In this document: positions 25,351-33,849 of the stretch, piece by piece | Layout: every line of letters begins with the position of its first letter | Numbering within the stretch: the first letter of the stretch is position 1 | NCBI RefSeq assembly: GCF_002899675.1 | Contig: NZ_PKUU01000013.1 | Span: 1 to 64,000 of the forward strand | Source: Clostridium sp. chh4-2 | GTDB taxonomy: Bacteria > Bacillota > Clostridia > Lachnospirales > Lachnospiraceae | DNA length: 64,000 bases | Direction: 5' to 3' | Notes under the pieces: model-generated | The model's input: the letters and a program-made list of their open reading frames with translations, nothing else | Database searches by the model: none | What the model was told of the DNA's origin: nothing | Program-made: the position numbers and the translations under genes

Positions 25351-26299
25351 AGAAACACTGCTCCGGGTAGAGCATTTATCCAAAGAATTTCCGGTAAAGG
25401 GCAAAAAGGCGTCTTTAAAAGCGGTGCAGGACGTTTCTTTTACTCTTAATAAAGGAGAGACGCTCGGTATCGTAGGTGAATCTGGCTGCGGCAAATCCAC
25501 TCTTGGCAGGCTGGTGCTGCGGCTTTTGGAGCCTACCAAAGGCCAGGTGATCTTTGAAGATGAGGACTTGACGGCTCTGAGCCAGAAGGAATTGAGGGAT
25601 AGGCGCAGGGAGTTCCAGATGATTTTCCAGGACCCCTATGCCTCCTTTGATCCGCGAAAAACGATAAAGAAGATTTTAGAAGAGCCATTGGCGGCCCACA
25701 AGGTGCCGGCGGACCAATGGCAGGCTTTGATTGAGCGGATGCTTTCGGTCACGGGGCTTCCCTTAGATGCCCTGAAACGGTATCCCCATGAGTTTTCAGG
25801 GGGACAGCGCCAGAGAATCGGCATCGCCAGGGCGTTGATTTTAAATCCAAAACTGATTATTGCGGACGAGCCTGTGGCTGCTTTGGATGTTTCCATCCAG
25901 GCCCAGATTTTGAATCTTTTGATGGACCTTCAAAAAGAATTCGGCTTGTCCATGATATTTATCGCCCACAATTTAGCCACCGTCCAGTATATCAGCCGGA
26001 GAATTATCGTGATGTATCTGGGTCATGTGGTGGAGATTGCGGATGCGGACGCGCTGTATGAGAAACCATGGCATCCGTATACACAGGCTTTGATCTCTTC
26101 TATCCCCATGCCGGATCCGGAAATCCGGAAAGAGGCAAAGGGGATTGAAGGGGAGATTCCAAGCCCCATTAACCCGCCAAGCGGATGTGTATTCCGTACC
26201 CGGTGTCCTTATGCATCGGAGGAATGCGCCGCAGATATCCCTGTTTTGAAAGAAAAGGAACCGGGTCATTTTGTGGCGTGTGATTATATTAATAAATGA
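25343..26299 (+). CDS. ABC transporter ATPase (DppF/OppF type)
   Basis: About 318 residues. Walker A GESGCGKSTLGRL, Q-loop FQDPYASFDPR, signature FSGGQRQRIGIARAL, Walker B IIADEPVAALD and a switch IAHNL. The last is slightly atypical, since IAHDL/ISHDL is usual. C-terminal cysteines in CVFRTRCPY match the family. The ATG at 25343, after GGAGGG, overlaps the upstream ATPase gene; an in-frame start at 25271 lies far inside it and is unlikely. Confidence 0.93.
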   Translation: MNRETLLRVEHLSKEFPVKGKKASLKAVQDVSFTLNKGETLGIVGESGCGKSTLGRLVLRLLEPTKGQVIFEDEDLTALSQKELRDRRREFQMIFQDPYASFDPRKTIKKILEEPLAAHKVPADQWQALIERMLSVTGLPLDALKRYPHEFSGGQRQRIGIARALILNPKLIIADEPVAALDVSIQAQILNLLMDLQKEFGLSMIFIAHNLATVQYISRRIIVMYLGHVVEIADADALYEKPWHPYTQALISSIPMPDPEIRKEAKGIEGEIPSPINPPSGCVFRTRCPYASEECAADIPVLKEKEPGHFVACDYINK

Positions 26300-26314
26300 T
26301 TTCGGAGGAAATGA

Positions 26315-26983
26315 ATGAAATTCAATACATATTCCATTATAGCCAGATGCAGAAGAACGGGATGCATCGGCGGGGCGGCTGCGTCTTATTATCCGGGGCT
26401 TGGAGCATTTTCACCCTATATCCGCCAGAATTACGGTGTGATCGCATCCCAGGGATGGGTAAACCCGTTTCTGAATGAAATTGTAATGCGCAGCATTATG
26501 CAGGGAGCCAGCGCGGAAGAAGCACTGCATAAAGCTTTGCTGGAAGATAACGGAAAGGAACTGAGGCAGATTTCCGTAGTGGATTGCAGAGGAAATTCCG
26601 CCGCTTATACCGGGGAGGGCAATGATCCGGTGAAAATGCATTTGCGCGGGGACGGATATGTGATAGCAGGAAATCTGCTGACCTCGAAGGATGTCCTTTA
26701 CGCCGCCGAACAGGCATTTTTGGACAGCGAAGAGGAACCGCTTCCGGACCGGATCATGAAAGCCATGATGGCCGCCGACCGGGTGGGCGGAGACGCCAGA
26801 GGGAAAATGGCGGCTGTAATCCGGGTGGATAAGATCGTAGGATTCCCGTATATCGATTTCCGCATTGACGACCACCCTCAGGCGGTGCAGGAACTGAATA
26901 AATTGTATGAAAAGCATAAACAGCATATTTTTGATACCTATGACGACTGGGTGGAACGGGTTAAAAAGGGAATCAAAGATTAG
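26315..26983 (+). CDS. DUF1028 family protein (putative Ntn-type hydrolase)
   Basis: 222 residues. The opening TYSIIARCRRTGCIGGAAAS, VIASQGWVNP and the later GYVIAGNLLTSKDVL match DUF1028. LPDRIMKAMMAADRVGGDARGKMAAVIRV is likewise typical. The family is thought to have an Ntn-hydrolase-like fold but has no agreed reaction. It lies 15 bases after the transporter ATPase gene and is followed by an M20 hydrolase, so it most likely acts on the imported substrate or a product of it. It keeps no propeptide that would expose a nucleophile, so activity is unproven. Confidence 0.85.
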   Translation: MKFNTYSIIARCRRTGCIGGAAASYYPGLGAFSPYIRQNYGVIASQGWVNPFLNEIVMRSIMQGASAEEALHKALLEDNGKELRQISVVDCRGNSAAYTGEGNDPVKMHLRGDGYVIAGNLLTSKDVLYAAEQAFLDSEEEPLPDRIMKAMMAADRVGGDARGKMAAVIRVDKIVGFPYIDFRIDDHPQAVQELNKLYEKHKQHIFDTYDDWVERVKKGIKD

Positions 26984-27006
26984 TCAAGTGGCGGAAAGGA
27001 ACGAAT

Positions 27007-28176
27007 ATGGGCATTTATGAAGACGCAAAAGGTCAAAAGAGCCTGCTTGTGGAGCTGCGGCGGCACATCCACCGGCATCCGGAAGCCGGCATGAAGGAGT
27101 TTGAAACAGCCGCTTATATAAGATCCAGGCTGGAAGAATGGAATATTCCATGGATCGCGGCAGGAGAGACGGGAACTGTGGCAGTTATCGCGGGCAGCCG
27201 GGAGAGGCCGGTTCTGGGGCTCAGGGCTGATATCGACGCTCTGGAGATGGATGAGCTGAACCAAAACAGCTATGCCTCCTGCAATCCCGGAGTGATGCAC
27301 GCCTGCGGCCACGACGGCCACTGCGCATCCCTGCTGGCAGCGGCAAAATATCTGTTCGAGAAGAGAGACCGGCTTCAGGGAACCGTAAAATGCGTATTCC
27401 AGCCGGGAGAAGAATGCGGGGAAGGAGCTGCTTCGGTGGTGAAGAGCGGGGCTGTGGACGATGTTGAGGCATTTTTCGGCCTTCATGTTTCCAGTTCCCA
27501 TCCCACGGGTGTTGTTACCATCAGAGAAGGCTTTATGTCCGCTGCCAACGACCGGTTTGTGATCCGCGTCAAAGGAAAAGGCTGCCATGGTTCCACACCA
27601 CAGAAAGGGGCGGATGCTCTGCTGGCCGGAGCCGCTCTGTCCTTGGCCCTTCAGACCCTGGTATCCCGTGAGAGCAGCCCTTTAGACCCGACGGTGATCA
27701 CCATAGGTCGTTTCGATGCGGGGAGCGCTTATAATATTCTTCCGGAAAATGCTTATCTGGAAGGAAGCGTCCGCACTCTGCAGGAAGAGCGGAGGGAAAA
27801 AAACAGAGAGATCATCACCCGCATGGCTGAATGTACGGCGGCAGCGTATCAATGTACGGCCAAAACCCAGTTTCAGTGTACGGCCAAAGCAGTGTACAAC
27901 GATGAAAAGCTGACTGCGCTGGCCCGGGAGGCTGCACGGGAATTTCTGCCGGAGGAAGCGGTGCTGGTTCAGGAAGAAAGCCTGGGAGCAGAAGATTTCG
28001 GAGAGTTTTTGGAGATAGCTCCTGTTACCTACATGAATATCGGCTCCGGAAATGAAGGATTGGGGATTACGGCTCCTCTTCATCATGGGAAATTTGATAT
28101 TGACGAGGACTGTCTTCCGGTCTGCATGGCTATGTATGCGGCATTTGCCGAAAAGTTTTTTGGAAATAAAAATTAA
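27007..28176 (+). CDS. M20-family amidohydrolase (M20D subfamily)
   Basis: 389 residues. The zinc-site stretch VMHACGHDGHCASLL, the catalytic Glu in FQPGEECGEGA, and the dimerisation-domain start AANDRFVIRVKGKGCHGSTPQKGADA are those of aminoacylase, hippurate hydrolase and N-acetyl-diaminopimelate deacetylase-type enzymes. Cytosolic, no signal peptide. It hydrolyses an amide bond of an N-acyl amino acid or a small peptide. Being last in the ABC operon it probably processes what that transporter imports. The stretch around residues 278-300 repeats QCTAK twice, a small local oddity. Confidence 0.92.
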   Translation: MGIYEDAKGQKSLLVELRRHIHRHPEAGMKEFETAAYIRSRLEEWNIPWIAAGETGTVAVIAGSRERPVLGLRADIDALEMDELNQNSYASCNPGVMHACGHDGHCASLLAAAKYLFEKRDRLQGTVKCVFQPGEECGEGAASVVKSGAVDDVEAFFGLHVSSSHPTGVVTIREGFMSAANDRFVIRVKGKGCHGSTPQKGADALLAGAALSLALQTLVSRESSPLDPTVITIGRFDAGSAYNILPENAYLEGSVRTLQEERREKNREIITRMAECTAAAYQCTAKTQFQCTAKAVYNDEKLTALAREAAREFLPEEAVLVQEESLGAEDFGEFLEIAPVTYMNIGSGNEGLGITAPLHHGKFDIDEDCLPVCMAMYAAFAEKFFGNKN

Positions 28177-28190
28177 TAAGTTCTGATAAG

Positions 28191-28233
28191 AAAATACCGC
28201 ATTGCAGGATTTTGGCCTGCAATGCGGTATTTT
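28191..28233. terminator. Bidirectional terminator between convergent genes
   Basis: AAAATACCGCATTGCAGG (28191-28208) and its exact complement (28216-28233) form an 18-bp stem with a 7-base loop. A/T tracts at both ends serve the M20 gene on the plus strand and the diguanylate cyclase gene on the minus strand. Confidence 0.93.
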
Positions 28234-28236
28234 AAT

Positions 28237-29910
28237 TCATTCCTTTTTGGCGTCTTCCGCCGCGGTGCGCCTCTGTTTCATATCCGCTTTATTCTGGTAC
28301 ATCGCATCGTCCGCCCGTTTAAAAACATTGGAAAATACCAGATCCGTCTGGCAATTGTAGATGGCGATTCCCCTTGCAATGGAAAGCTGGTTGTCTTTCG
28401 GGCTGTTTTCGTTATATTCGATGATTGCAGTCTTGAGGTTTTCCAGAAGCTGAACATAATTTGTATATTCGGCTCCTTCCAGAATCACTGCAAATTCATC
28501 TCCGCCCACACGGTAAACCGGGCTGTGGGGGAAGCTTTTGCAGATCAGCCTGCAGGCGTCAACGATCAGCATATCGCCGAAATCGTGCCCAAAGTGATCG
28601 TTGACTCGTTTTAAGTCATTAATATCCAGGACGACCACGGCAAATTCAGGATGTCCCTGCCTCATCTGTTCTTCAATGCGCCGTTCCGCGTCCTGATAGG
28701 CGGCTTTGTTTTTCACTCCGGTCAGGGCGTCGCGGTAGGCCAGGCTGTTGATGTAATTGATATATTTTTGCAGATGGCAGACCGTCTGCTGGAAGCTGTC
28801 GGCCAGCATGCCGACTTCATCCTTTGTCTGCTGGGTCAGGGAAATGCTTAAATCCCCTTCCGCGATTTTCTTTGCGGCTGTATTCAGTTCTTTCAGCGGT
28901 TTTATGATCCTTCTGGTGATCAGCACGGTAACAAGAACGGATAAAGGTGCGATGATCAGCAGAGCAATGATAATTTGAAGAAGCAGCTGGTTCTTGCTTT
29001 TGTCAATCTCTGCGAGGGGAGCGGTTAATACAAGCCGCATTCCGTTGCGGAGGGTGCGAAATGCCATCTTTTTCTTCACATCATTGTTGACATAGGAGAA
29101 CAGGCTGCTTCCGCTGGTGCCATTTTCCAATTCGGTGATCAAAGGAGTGAGGCTTTGGTCCACACTGCTCATGGGGATTCCAAAGGGATAGGTTTTGTGG
29201 CACATGACATTTGCCTTGTCATCGGCTAAAAATGCATAGCCGGTGTCATAAATATGTACGTCGTTTATCATATTTTTTATAATGTCAAAATCTATATCCA
29301 TCCCCACGACGCCTACTGTTTCATTCTCTTTATAGATGGGGATGACATAGGAAATCATCTGTACATTGATGTTTTCATTGGAATAAGGGGCCAGCCAGGT
29401 TGCCTTTCCGTTTTTAACCGGAATATAATACCACCCTACGTGTTCCGCATCCGTTGGGCTGTATTTTGAAAAGTCTGTGGGTACGAGACGCTGGAAACTG
29501 CCGTTTAAATTGGTCTTGCTCCAGAAAAGACCCGAAGTGGGAGGCGCAAAATCAGGATTGAAGCGGACGTATACGGCCACAGCTCCTTCCGTATTGTTTG
29601 CCGCATTTACCGCCACAGATTCCAGCTGGTCTGTAAATGCCTTCATGTATGCTTCGTCGTTTTTCAGTTGGTCCACGCTTTCCAGATGATCATTGGTAAA
29701 TACGGTCAGGGTTTTGACCGAAAGTTCAATCCTGGAGAGCAGGGCGTCCATTTCACTGGCCAATTCACTGCATCGGTAATTCATCAGCTGTGCAGCGTCC
29801 TCATCCACAACCCGTTCCGCATTGATTATTCCTGCTCCGCCGATAACCGTGGAACAGATCAGCACACAGCCTAAAATTAATGTAATAAACTTTGTCTGTA
29901 TTGATTTCAT
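28237..29910 (-). CDS. Membrane diguanylate cyclase: Cache sensor, HAMP, GGDEF
   Basis: 557 residues. The first membrane segment is near residues 8-27 (FITLILGCVLICSTVIGG). A large extracellular Cache-type sensor follows (WYYIPVKNGKATWLAPY, TVGVVGMDIDF). A second membrane segment (LLLQIIIALLIIAPLSVLVTVL) leads into a HAMP linker (RIIKPLKELNTAAKKIAEGDL). The C-terminal GGDEF domain has LTGVKNKAAY and the active motif RVGGDEFAVIL. The inhibitory RxxD site expected just before GGDEF is absent. It should make cyclic di-GMP in response to an external ligand. Its start overlaps the upstream receiver gene by 4 bases. Confidence 0.92.
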   Translation of the reverse strand: MKSIQTKFITLILGCVLICSTVIGGAGIINAERVVDEDAAQLMNYRCSELASEMDALLSRIELSVKTLTVFTNDHLESVDQLKNDEAYMKAFTDQLESVAVNAANNTEGAVAVYVRFNPDFAPPTSGLFWSKTNLNGSFQRLVPTDFSKYSPTDAEHVGWYYIPVKNGKATWLAPYSNENINVQMISYVIPIYKENETVGVVGMDIDFDIIKNMINDVHIYDTGYAFLADDKANVMCHKTYPFGIPMSSVDQSLTPLITELENGTSGSSLFSYVNNDVKKKMAFRTLRNGMRLVLTAPLAEIDKSKNQLLLQIIIALLIIAPLSVLVTVLITRRIIKPLKELNTAAKKIAEGDLSISLTQQTKDEVGMLADSFQQTVCHLQKYINYINSLAYRDALTGVKNKAAYQDAERRIEEQMRQGHPEFAVVVLDINDLKRVNDHFGHDFGDMLIVDACRLICKSFPHSPVYRVGGDEFAVILEGAEYTNYVQLLENLKTAIIEYNENSPKDNQLSIARGIAIYNCQTDLVFSNVFKRADDAMYQNKADMKQRRTAAEDAKKE

Positions 29911-30335
29911 AGCTCACTTCTCCTTGATCTGGTATTAGACGGGAAAAAGGTATGCTTTGCCCGTAGTTTGCGTTCCCATAATTCGTGGTCATACAGAACT
30001 TTTTTGCGGATATCCGCGGCATCCAGTGGGCGTGTAAAACTGCCGGCTACCTCCTTGTGCGTTACCTTTCGGACCGGCACCCCCGCGTCGGTTAAAAGAT
30101 ATATCATGGTTTCCGGCCGGAAAAAATGAATTCCTTCCGCCACTTGAATTCCATCCAGGCGGCGCATGGAATGCTCGGTAAATGCAATGTCCACCTGGTT
30201 TTTAAAGCTGTACTGAACCGCTAATCCGGGATCAATGAAAGCTTCGATCTCTGCTTCGGGAAATGCCCGTCTCAGACAGTCTGCCAGTTCTGTCAGCCGG
30301 TCCGGCCGATTATCCACCGCTATCATTTTCATCAT
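29907..30335 (-). CDS. Degenerate receiver-domain protein (Asp to Glu)
   Basis: About 142 residues folding like a CheY receiver: MIAVDNRPDRLTELADCL, then VDIAFTEHSMRRLDG, YLLTDAGVP and VAGSFTRPLDAADI. At the place of the phospho-accepting Asp there is Glu54 (FTEHSM where FMDIxM is usual). The conserved Lys before Pro appears replaced by Arg (TRP instead of TKP). It is therefore unlikely to be phosphorylated normally. The ATG at 30335 has AGGGAG five bases upstream; a TTG at 30356 precedes that site. It is followed, with a 4-base overlap, by the diguanylate cyclase, which suggests it modulates c-di-GMP output. Confidence 0.75.
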   Translation of the reverse strand: MMKMIAVDNRPDRLTELADCLRRAFPEAEIEAFIDPGLAVQYSFKNQVDIAFTEHSMRRLDGIQVAEGIHFFRPETMIYLLTDAGVPVRKVTHKEVAGSFTRPLDAADIRKKVLYDHELWERKLRAKHTFFPSNTRSRRSEL

Positions 30336-30489
30336 CCGAACTCCCTGTTTTGGCAAAAGCCATTTTGTTATTTGTTAAGATCTCTTTTTTTATATCATAA
30401 AAAACGGTCTTATGATTTATCTTGTGGTGAGTGGTGCGCTTTATGTGGTAAATAGACACCATGAAGATTATCTGTGAGGCCAATGCAAG

Positions 30490-30519
30490 TTGACAACCTT
30501 TACAGCCAAAGTTTAAAAT
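30490..30519 (+). promoter_or_regulatory. Promoter of the LytTR / surface protein / kinase operon
   Basis: TTGACA (30490-30495) and TAAAAT (30514-30519) spaced by 18 bases, 41 bases before the start at 30560. The 224-base gap to the divergent receiver gene must also hold the minus-strand promoter; no clear site was identified there. Confidence 0.55.
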
Positions 30520-30559
30520 AGAAGCAAAACGATAAATTGGGAAAGAGGGGCGGACTGAG

Positions 30560-31330
30560 ATGAACATCAGAATTGCAGTGTGTGAGGATTGCCAAACGGA
30601 TGCCGAACTTTTGTGTGGACAAATTACCCGTTACTGTTGTGAAAATGGCCTGCCGCCTTATGTGATTGACGTCTATGAAAGCGGGGATGCATTTTCGAAA
30701 CACTGTATTCCGGGAAGTTACGACTTGGTTTTCATGGATATTTATTTGGAAAATGAAGATGGAATGCAGATGGTGCGCGAACTGCGGAAAAAGGATAAAG
30801 AATGCCCGGTCGTCTTTTTTACCCGGAGTATGGATCATGCGGTGGAAGCATTTGAGGTAAATGCCGCCCATTATCTGACAAAACCGCTTGTTTACGACAA
30901 ACTGGCTGAGGCATTGAAACGCTGCCAAAAGATTCATGAAAAGCAGTCGAAATTCATTTTGCTGCCTGCGGAGGGATCTTTACGGAAAATCCGGATTGCG
31001 GAAATTGTATTTGTAGAAGTGTTTGACAACACTAGCGTCATCCATCTGGAAAATGAGAATATTCCTGCCAGAATCCCCTTAAAGAGCCTGGAAGAGGAGA
31101 TTAAACGTGCAGACCAGCAGGCTGATTTTCTGCGCTGCCACAGAAGCTACCTGGTCAATATGAATTGGATCATGGCGCTGCGAAACGATTTTTTCCTGAT
31201 GGATACAGGAATCCCTATTCCGATTTCAAAATATACCCGCAGGCAGACCGTTCGGTCATATGAAGAATTCGCGTTAAGACGAATGCAGGATGCTCATGCA
31301 GTGCAGCCTGCGCCGGGAGGAAAATCATGA
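30560..31330 (+). CDS. LytTR-family response regulator (AgrA-like)
   Basis: 256 residues. The receiver domain (about 1-125) has acidic residues Glu9/Asp10, phospho-acceptor Asp60 in DLVFMDIYLENEDG, Thr88 in FFTRS and Lys108 in LTKPL. The C-terminal LytTR DNA-binding domain (about 140-245) includes IVFVEVFDNTSVIHL and FLRCHRSYLVNMNWI. Ribosome binding site GAAAGAGGGGCGG. ATGA overlap with the next gene, which encodes a surface protein, and the kinase follows in the same manner. It should bind LytTR direct repeats as a dimer; targets are not evident beyond its own operon. Confidence 0.93.
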   Translation: MNIRIAVCEDCQTDAELLCGQITRYCCENGLPPYVIDVYESGDAFSKHCIPGSYDLVFMDIYLENEDGMQMVRELRKKDKECPVVFFTRSMDHAVEAFEVNAAHYLTKPLVYDKLAEALKRCQKIHEKQSKFILLPAEGSLRKIRIAEIVFVEVFDNTSVIHLENENIPARIPLKSLEEEIKRADQQADFLRCHRSYLVNMNWIMALRNDFFLMDTGIPIPISKYTRRQTVRSYEEFALRRMQDAHAVQPAPGGKS

Positions 31331-33849
31331 AAAGGCATGCATTTTTAATTACACTATTTATTACAGGGCTTCTGATGTTCAGAATGTCCGCTTCCGCCGC
31401 CGGGCCGGAAAGCGGGAAGACATTCTCTCTGAGACAGAAAGCCTTTTCTTTTTCACATTTAATGGAATTTTCCGCCCGTAAAGCAGAGGCAGAGGATACT
31501 CTTGTTTTGGACGTTAAAGCCATAAATTCAAAAGAGAATACAGCCACCGGTTCCAACGGTACAGAGGTGGAGATACTGCCGGAACTGATGGAAGATTCGG
31601 ATGAGGAAGAACTGGATATGGAGTTAGAAACAGCCACAGCTTCCAATGCAGAAGAACCGGTGCCGGAATCTGCTGTCTTAAATGCGGCGCAGCAGAGAGC
31701 GTTTCAGCAGGAGGCAGAGACTGTTTCTACCGCCGAAGAACTGTCCGATTGGCTTCACCGCCTTGACGGCAGCGGCGGTGAGGTGGAATTGGGCGCCACA
31801 ATTACGATTGAAGAATCTATTTTTGCATATGAAAATCAGTCGGGAACTGTCCGGATCAATACCGGCAGGTTTGGACTGATCTATGACGGAGGATTTATCG
31901 ATGTGCTGGGGCTTGAATTAATCGGTGAAGGGGTGGACGTGCCGGTGCTGGAAATTAAAAGCATGGATATATACTATGGATGGATGCCCGCTCCTGACTG
32001 GAACTTATGCGTCAGTGGACTGGATGTGACTGCTGTAGGGAGAAACGGTTTGGGCGGCGTGGCTGTTCAGATTGATGCGGACAGTAAAACGCGGACTTCA
32101 ACTGCCGGATATGATAAGAGAGGGAGCATCCATTCTTATGGTGATGGGGCGGTGGGTGTTCTTATAAAGACGGATAACGCGTTGAAAACATATTTTCTGG
32201 ATATCGATGTGGAAGGGGAGAACGCCCATGCCGTATCCGCCCTGAATGGGGCAAATCTGTTCGGCTGCAAATTAACCGCTCAGGGGGAAGGCGCATCCGT
32301 TATTGCGGGAAGCCAAATCATATTAGACACCTGTGCTCTGTCGCCTGAACCCAGGGAGGGAGTGGTGATCCGGCAGTCCCTCGATCAGCGGCTTGGGATC
32401 GAACCACAAATTAAACAAAATGATGGGCCGGATGATATAGACTACTTAGTCTGTCTGGATGAAACACAGCGCTACCGGCTGACCGGCGGAGGGTATTTGG
32501 ATTTATATCTGGATCATGACGAGAACTATGCTGATAACATCGACACAAAAGTTTTGGGTAAGGTGGACATTCCCGTTTCACTGCCTGAATATCTGCAGGG
32601 ACTTGGTTTGGAGAACGAAACAGATTTGACATTCCGTGTCTGGGTTCGTGATCCGGCGCTGCCTATTCTGCGGGATGTGAATCAGAATGAAAACACACTA
32701 AGTTTTTTTTCCTGGGAGGATGCTGTTGTGGTACCTGGATTGGTCCTTTGGTGCTCTGAGGATGATGGAGCTACATGGTCGGACATTACTGATTGGGAAG
32801 CTGTTGAGTGGAATAAGTATACCTACAGGGGTAATCTTTTCGATATAGATGCCAATCAGATTAAAGGACCAATGCTGCTCGCATTGGAGAATAGAGCCGG
32901 ATGGGGAAATGTGGTATCTTTCACACCGGGGGAAGATGGAAGGGTCAGCGTCGGAACGGGCGGTGACCGGGATGGAGGCGACCGGGAGGAGCAGGAAGGC
33001 GGAGACGGCGGCCAGCATGACGGCGGGAAGCCGGGGGATAATCCGGGTGAAGATCATACTGAAGGGCCGTCCGGCGGAGGTTCATCAGGTGAAGGGCCGT
33101 CCGGCGGAGGTTCATCAGGTGAAGGGCCGTCCGGCGGAGGTTCGTCAGGTGAAGGCTCGTCCGGCGGAGGTTCATCGGAAGAAGGGCCGTCAGGCGGAGG
33201 TTCATCGGAGGAAGGGCCGTCTGGCGGGGGCTCATCAGGAGAAGGACCATCAGGCGGAGGCTCACCAGAAGAGGGTTCGTCCGATGGCAGTTCATCAGAG
33301 GAATGGTCGCCCGGAGGAGGTTCACCAGAGAAAGAACCGTCCAGCGGCGATTCGTCCCATAACGGCTTATCAGATAAAGGCACGTCCTACAACGGTTTAT
33401 CCGATAAAGGCTCGTCAAATGGCGTTCCATCGGAATACAGCTCATCTGCCTATGACTTCCCGCCAACAGAAAAACTTTTTCAACCGGTTCGCCCCAATTT
33501 AAAACCGGATTTTGATGCAGTAACAGAAAATCCGTCTATGAATCAGGATAAAACAGGCCAGCCATCTCCATATCAGCCCGATCTTCAGCAGCAGCTTCAA
33601 AAAGCGCCTTCCGCCGGAGCAATAAACTCAGATTTAGCGCCCGGGTCATCAGATAAAGGCTCTCACAGCCCAGCATCTGACAACCCCGGCTCAGAACCGG
33701 ATGCGGAGAAATTGCAGGAAACTACAGTTTTGCCTTCAGAGCCACAGCCATCTAATAATCAGGGATTGGCGTTATCTGTCTTTGTACTTTGCGCCGCAGG
33801 CGTGATAACCGCCCTTGCCGCATTCCGCAGGAAATCAGGTGACCGATGA
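31327..33849 (+). CDS. Large repeat-containing surface protein, function unknown
   Basis: 840 residues. Signal peptide at 1-25 (MKRHAFLITLFITGLLMF then SASA). An acidic Thr/Ala/Ser-rich region (about 55-135) precedes a beta-rich region of roughly 400 residues. That has right-handed beta-helix-like phrases (GEVELGATITIEES, HSYGDGAVGVLIKT, VSALNGANLFGCKLTAQGEGASVIAG). Ten tandem 10-residue units based on GPSGGGSSGE follow, then a Pro/Ser-rich spacer. A C-terminal hydrophobic helix (LALSVFVLCAAGVITALAAF) with a basic tail has the geometry of a cell-wall sorting signal, but no LPxTG is present (LPSEP is nearest). ATGA overlaps on both sides couple it to a regulator and a sensor kinase. Confidence 0.8.
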   Translation: MKRHAFLITLFITGLLMFRMSASAAGPESGKTFSLRQKAFSFSHLMEFSARKAEAEDTLVLDVKAINSKENTATGSNGTEVEILPELMEDSDEEELDMELETATASNAEEPVPESAVLNAAQQRAFQQEAETVSTAEELSDWLHRLDGSGGEVELGATITIEESIFAYENQSGTVRINTGRFGLIYDGGFIDVLGLELIGEGVDVPVLEIKSMDIYYGWMPAPDWNLCVSGLDVTAVGRNGLGGVAVQIDADSKTRTSTAGYDKRGSIHSYGDGAVGVLIKTDNALKTYFLDIDVEGENAHAVSALNGANLFGCKLTAQGEGASVIAGSQIILDTCALSPEPREGVVIRQSLDQRLGIEPQIKQNDGPDDIDYLVCLDETQRYRLTGGGYLDLYLDHDENYADNIDTKVLGKVDIPVSLPEYLQGLGLENETDLTFRVWVRDPALPILRDVNQNENTLSFFSWEDAVVVPGLVLWCSEDDGATWSDITDWEAVEWNKYTYRGNLFDIDANQIKGPMLLALENRAGWGNVVSFTPGEDGRVSVGTGGDRDGGDREEQEGGDGGQHDGGKPGDNPGEDHTEGPSGGGSSGEGPSGGGSSGEGPSGGGSSGEGSSGGGSSEEGPSGGGSSEEGPSGGGSSGEGPSGGGSPEEGSSDGSSSEEWSPGGGSPEKEPSSGDSSHNGLSDKGTSYNGLSDKGSSNGVPSEYSSSAYDFPPTEKLFQPVRPNLKPDFDAVTENPSMNQDKTGQPSPYQPDLQQQLQKAPSAGAINSDLAPGSSDKGSHSPASDNPGSEPDAEKLQETTVLPSEPQPSNNQGLALSVFVLCAAGVITALAAFRRKSGDR
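33061..33360 (+). repeat. Ten 30-bp tandem repeats within the surface protein gene
   Basis: Units 1 (33061-33090) and 2 (33091-33120) are identical, unit 3 differs by one base, and divergence grows through units 4-10. Each unit encodes one GPSGGGSSGE-like decapeptide. The gradient points to recent expansion at the 5' end. Because 30 is a multiple of three, copy-number change would not shift the frame. The long minus-strand open frames over this array follow from the repeat, not from a gene. Confidence 0.9.

Noticed and set aside
28222..28614. Plus-strand open frame of 130 codons opposite the diguanylate cyclase
   Set aside because: Lies antisense to a well-supported GGDEF domain and has no ribosome binding site or homology that I recognise.
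30500..30937. Minus-strand open frame overlapping the LytTR regulator start
   Set aside because: Antisense to a clear receiver domain and to the promoter; no coding features.
33061..33360. Possible CRISPR array
   Set aside because: Units are contiguous without spacers, lie in frame in a coding region and diverge gradually; no cas genes are present.
33054..33383. Minus-strand open frame rich in Pro-Asp-Glu repeats opposite the surface protein
   Set aside because: It is the mirror of the 30-bp tandem array, whose length is a multiple of three; it has no ribosome binding site and ends with the array.
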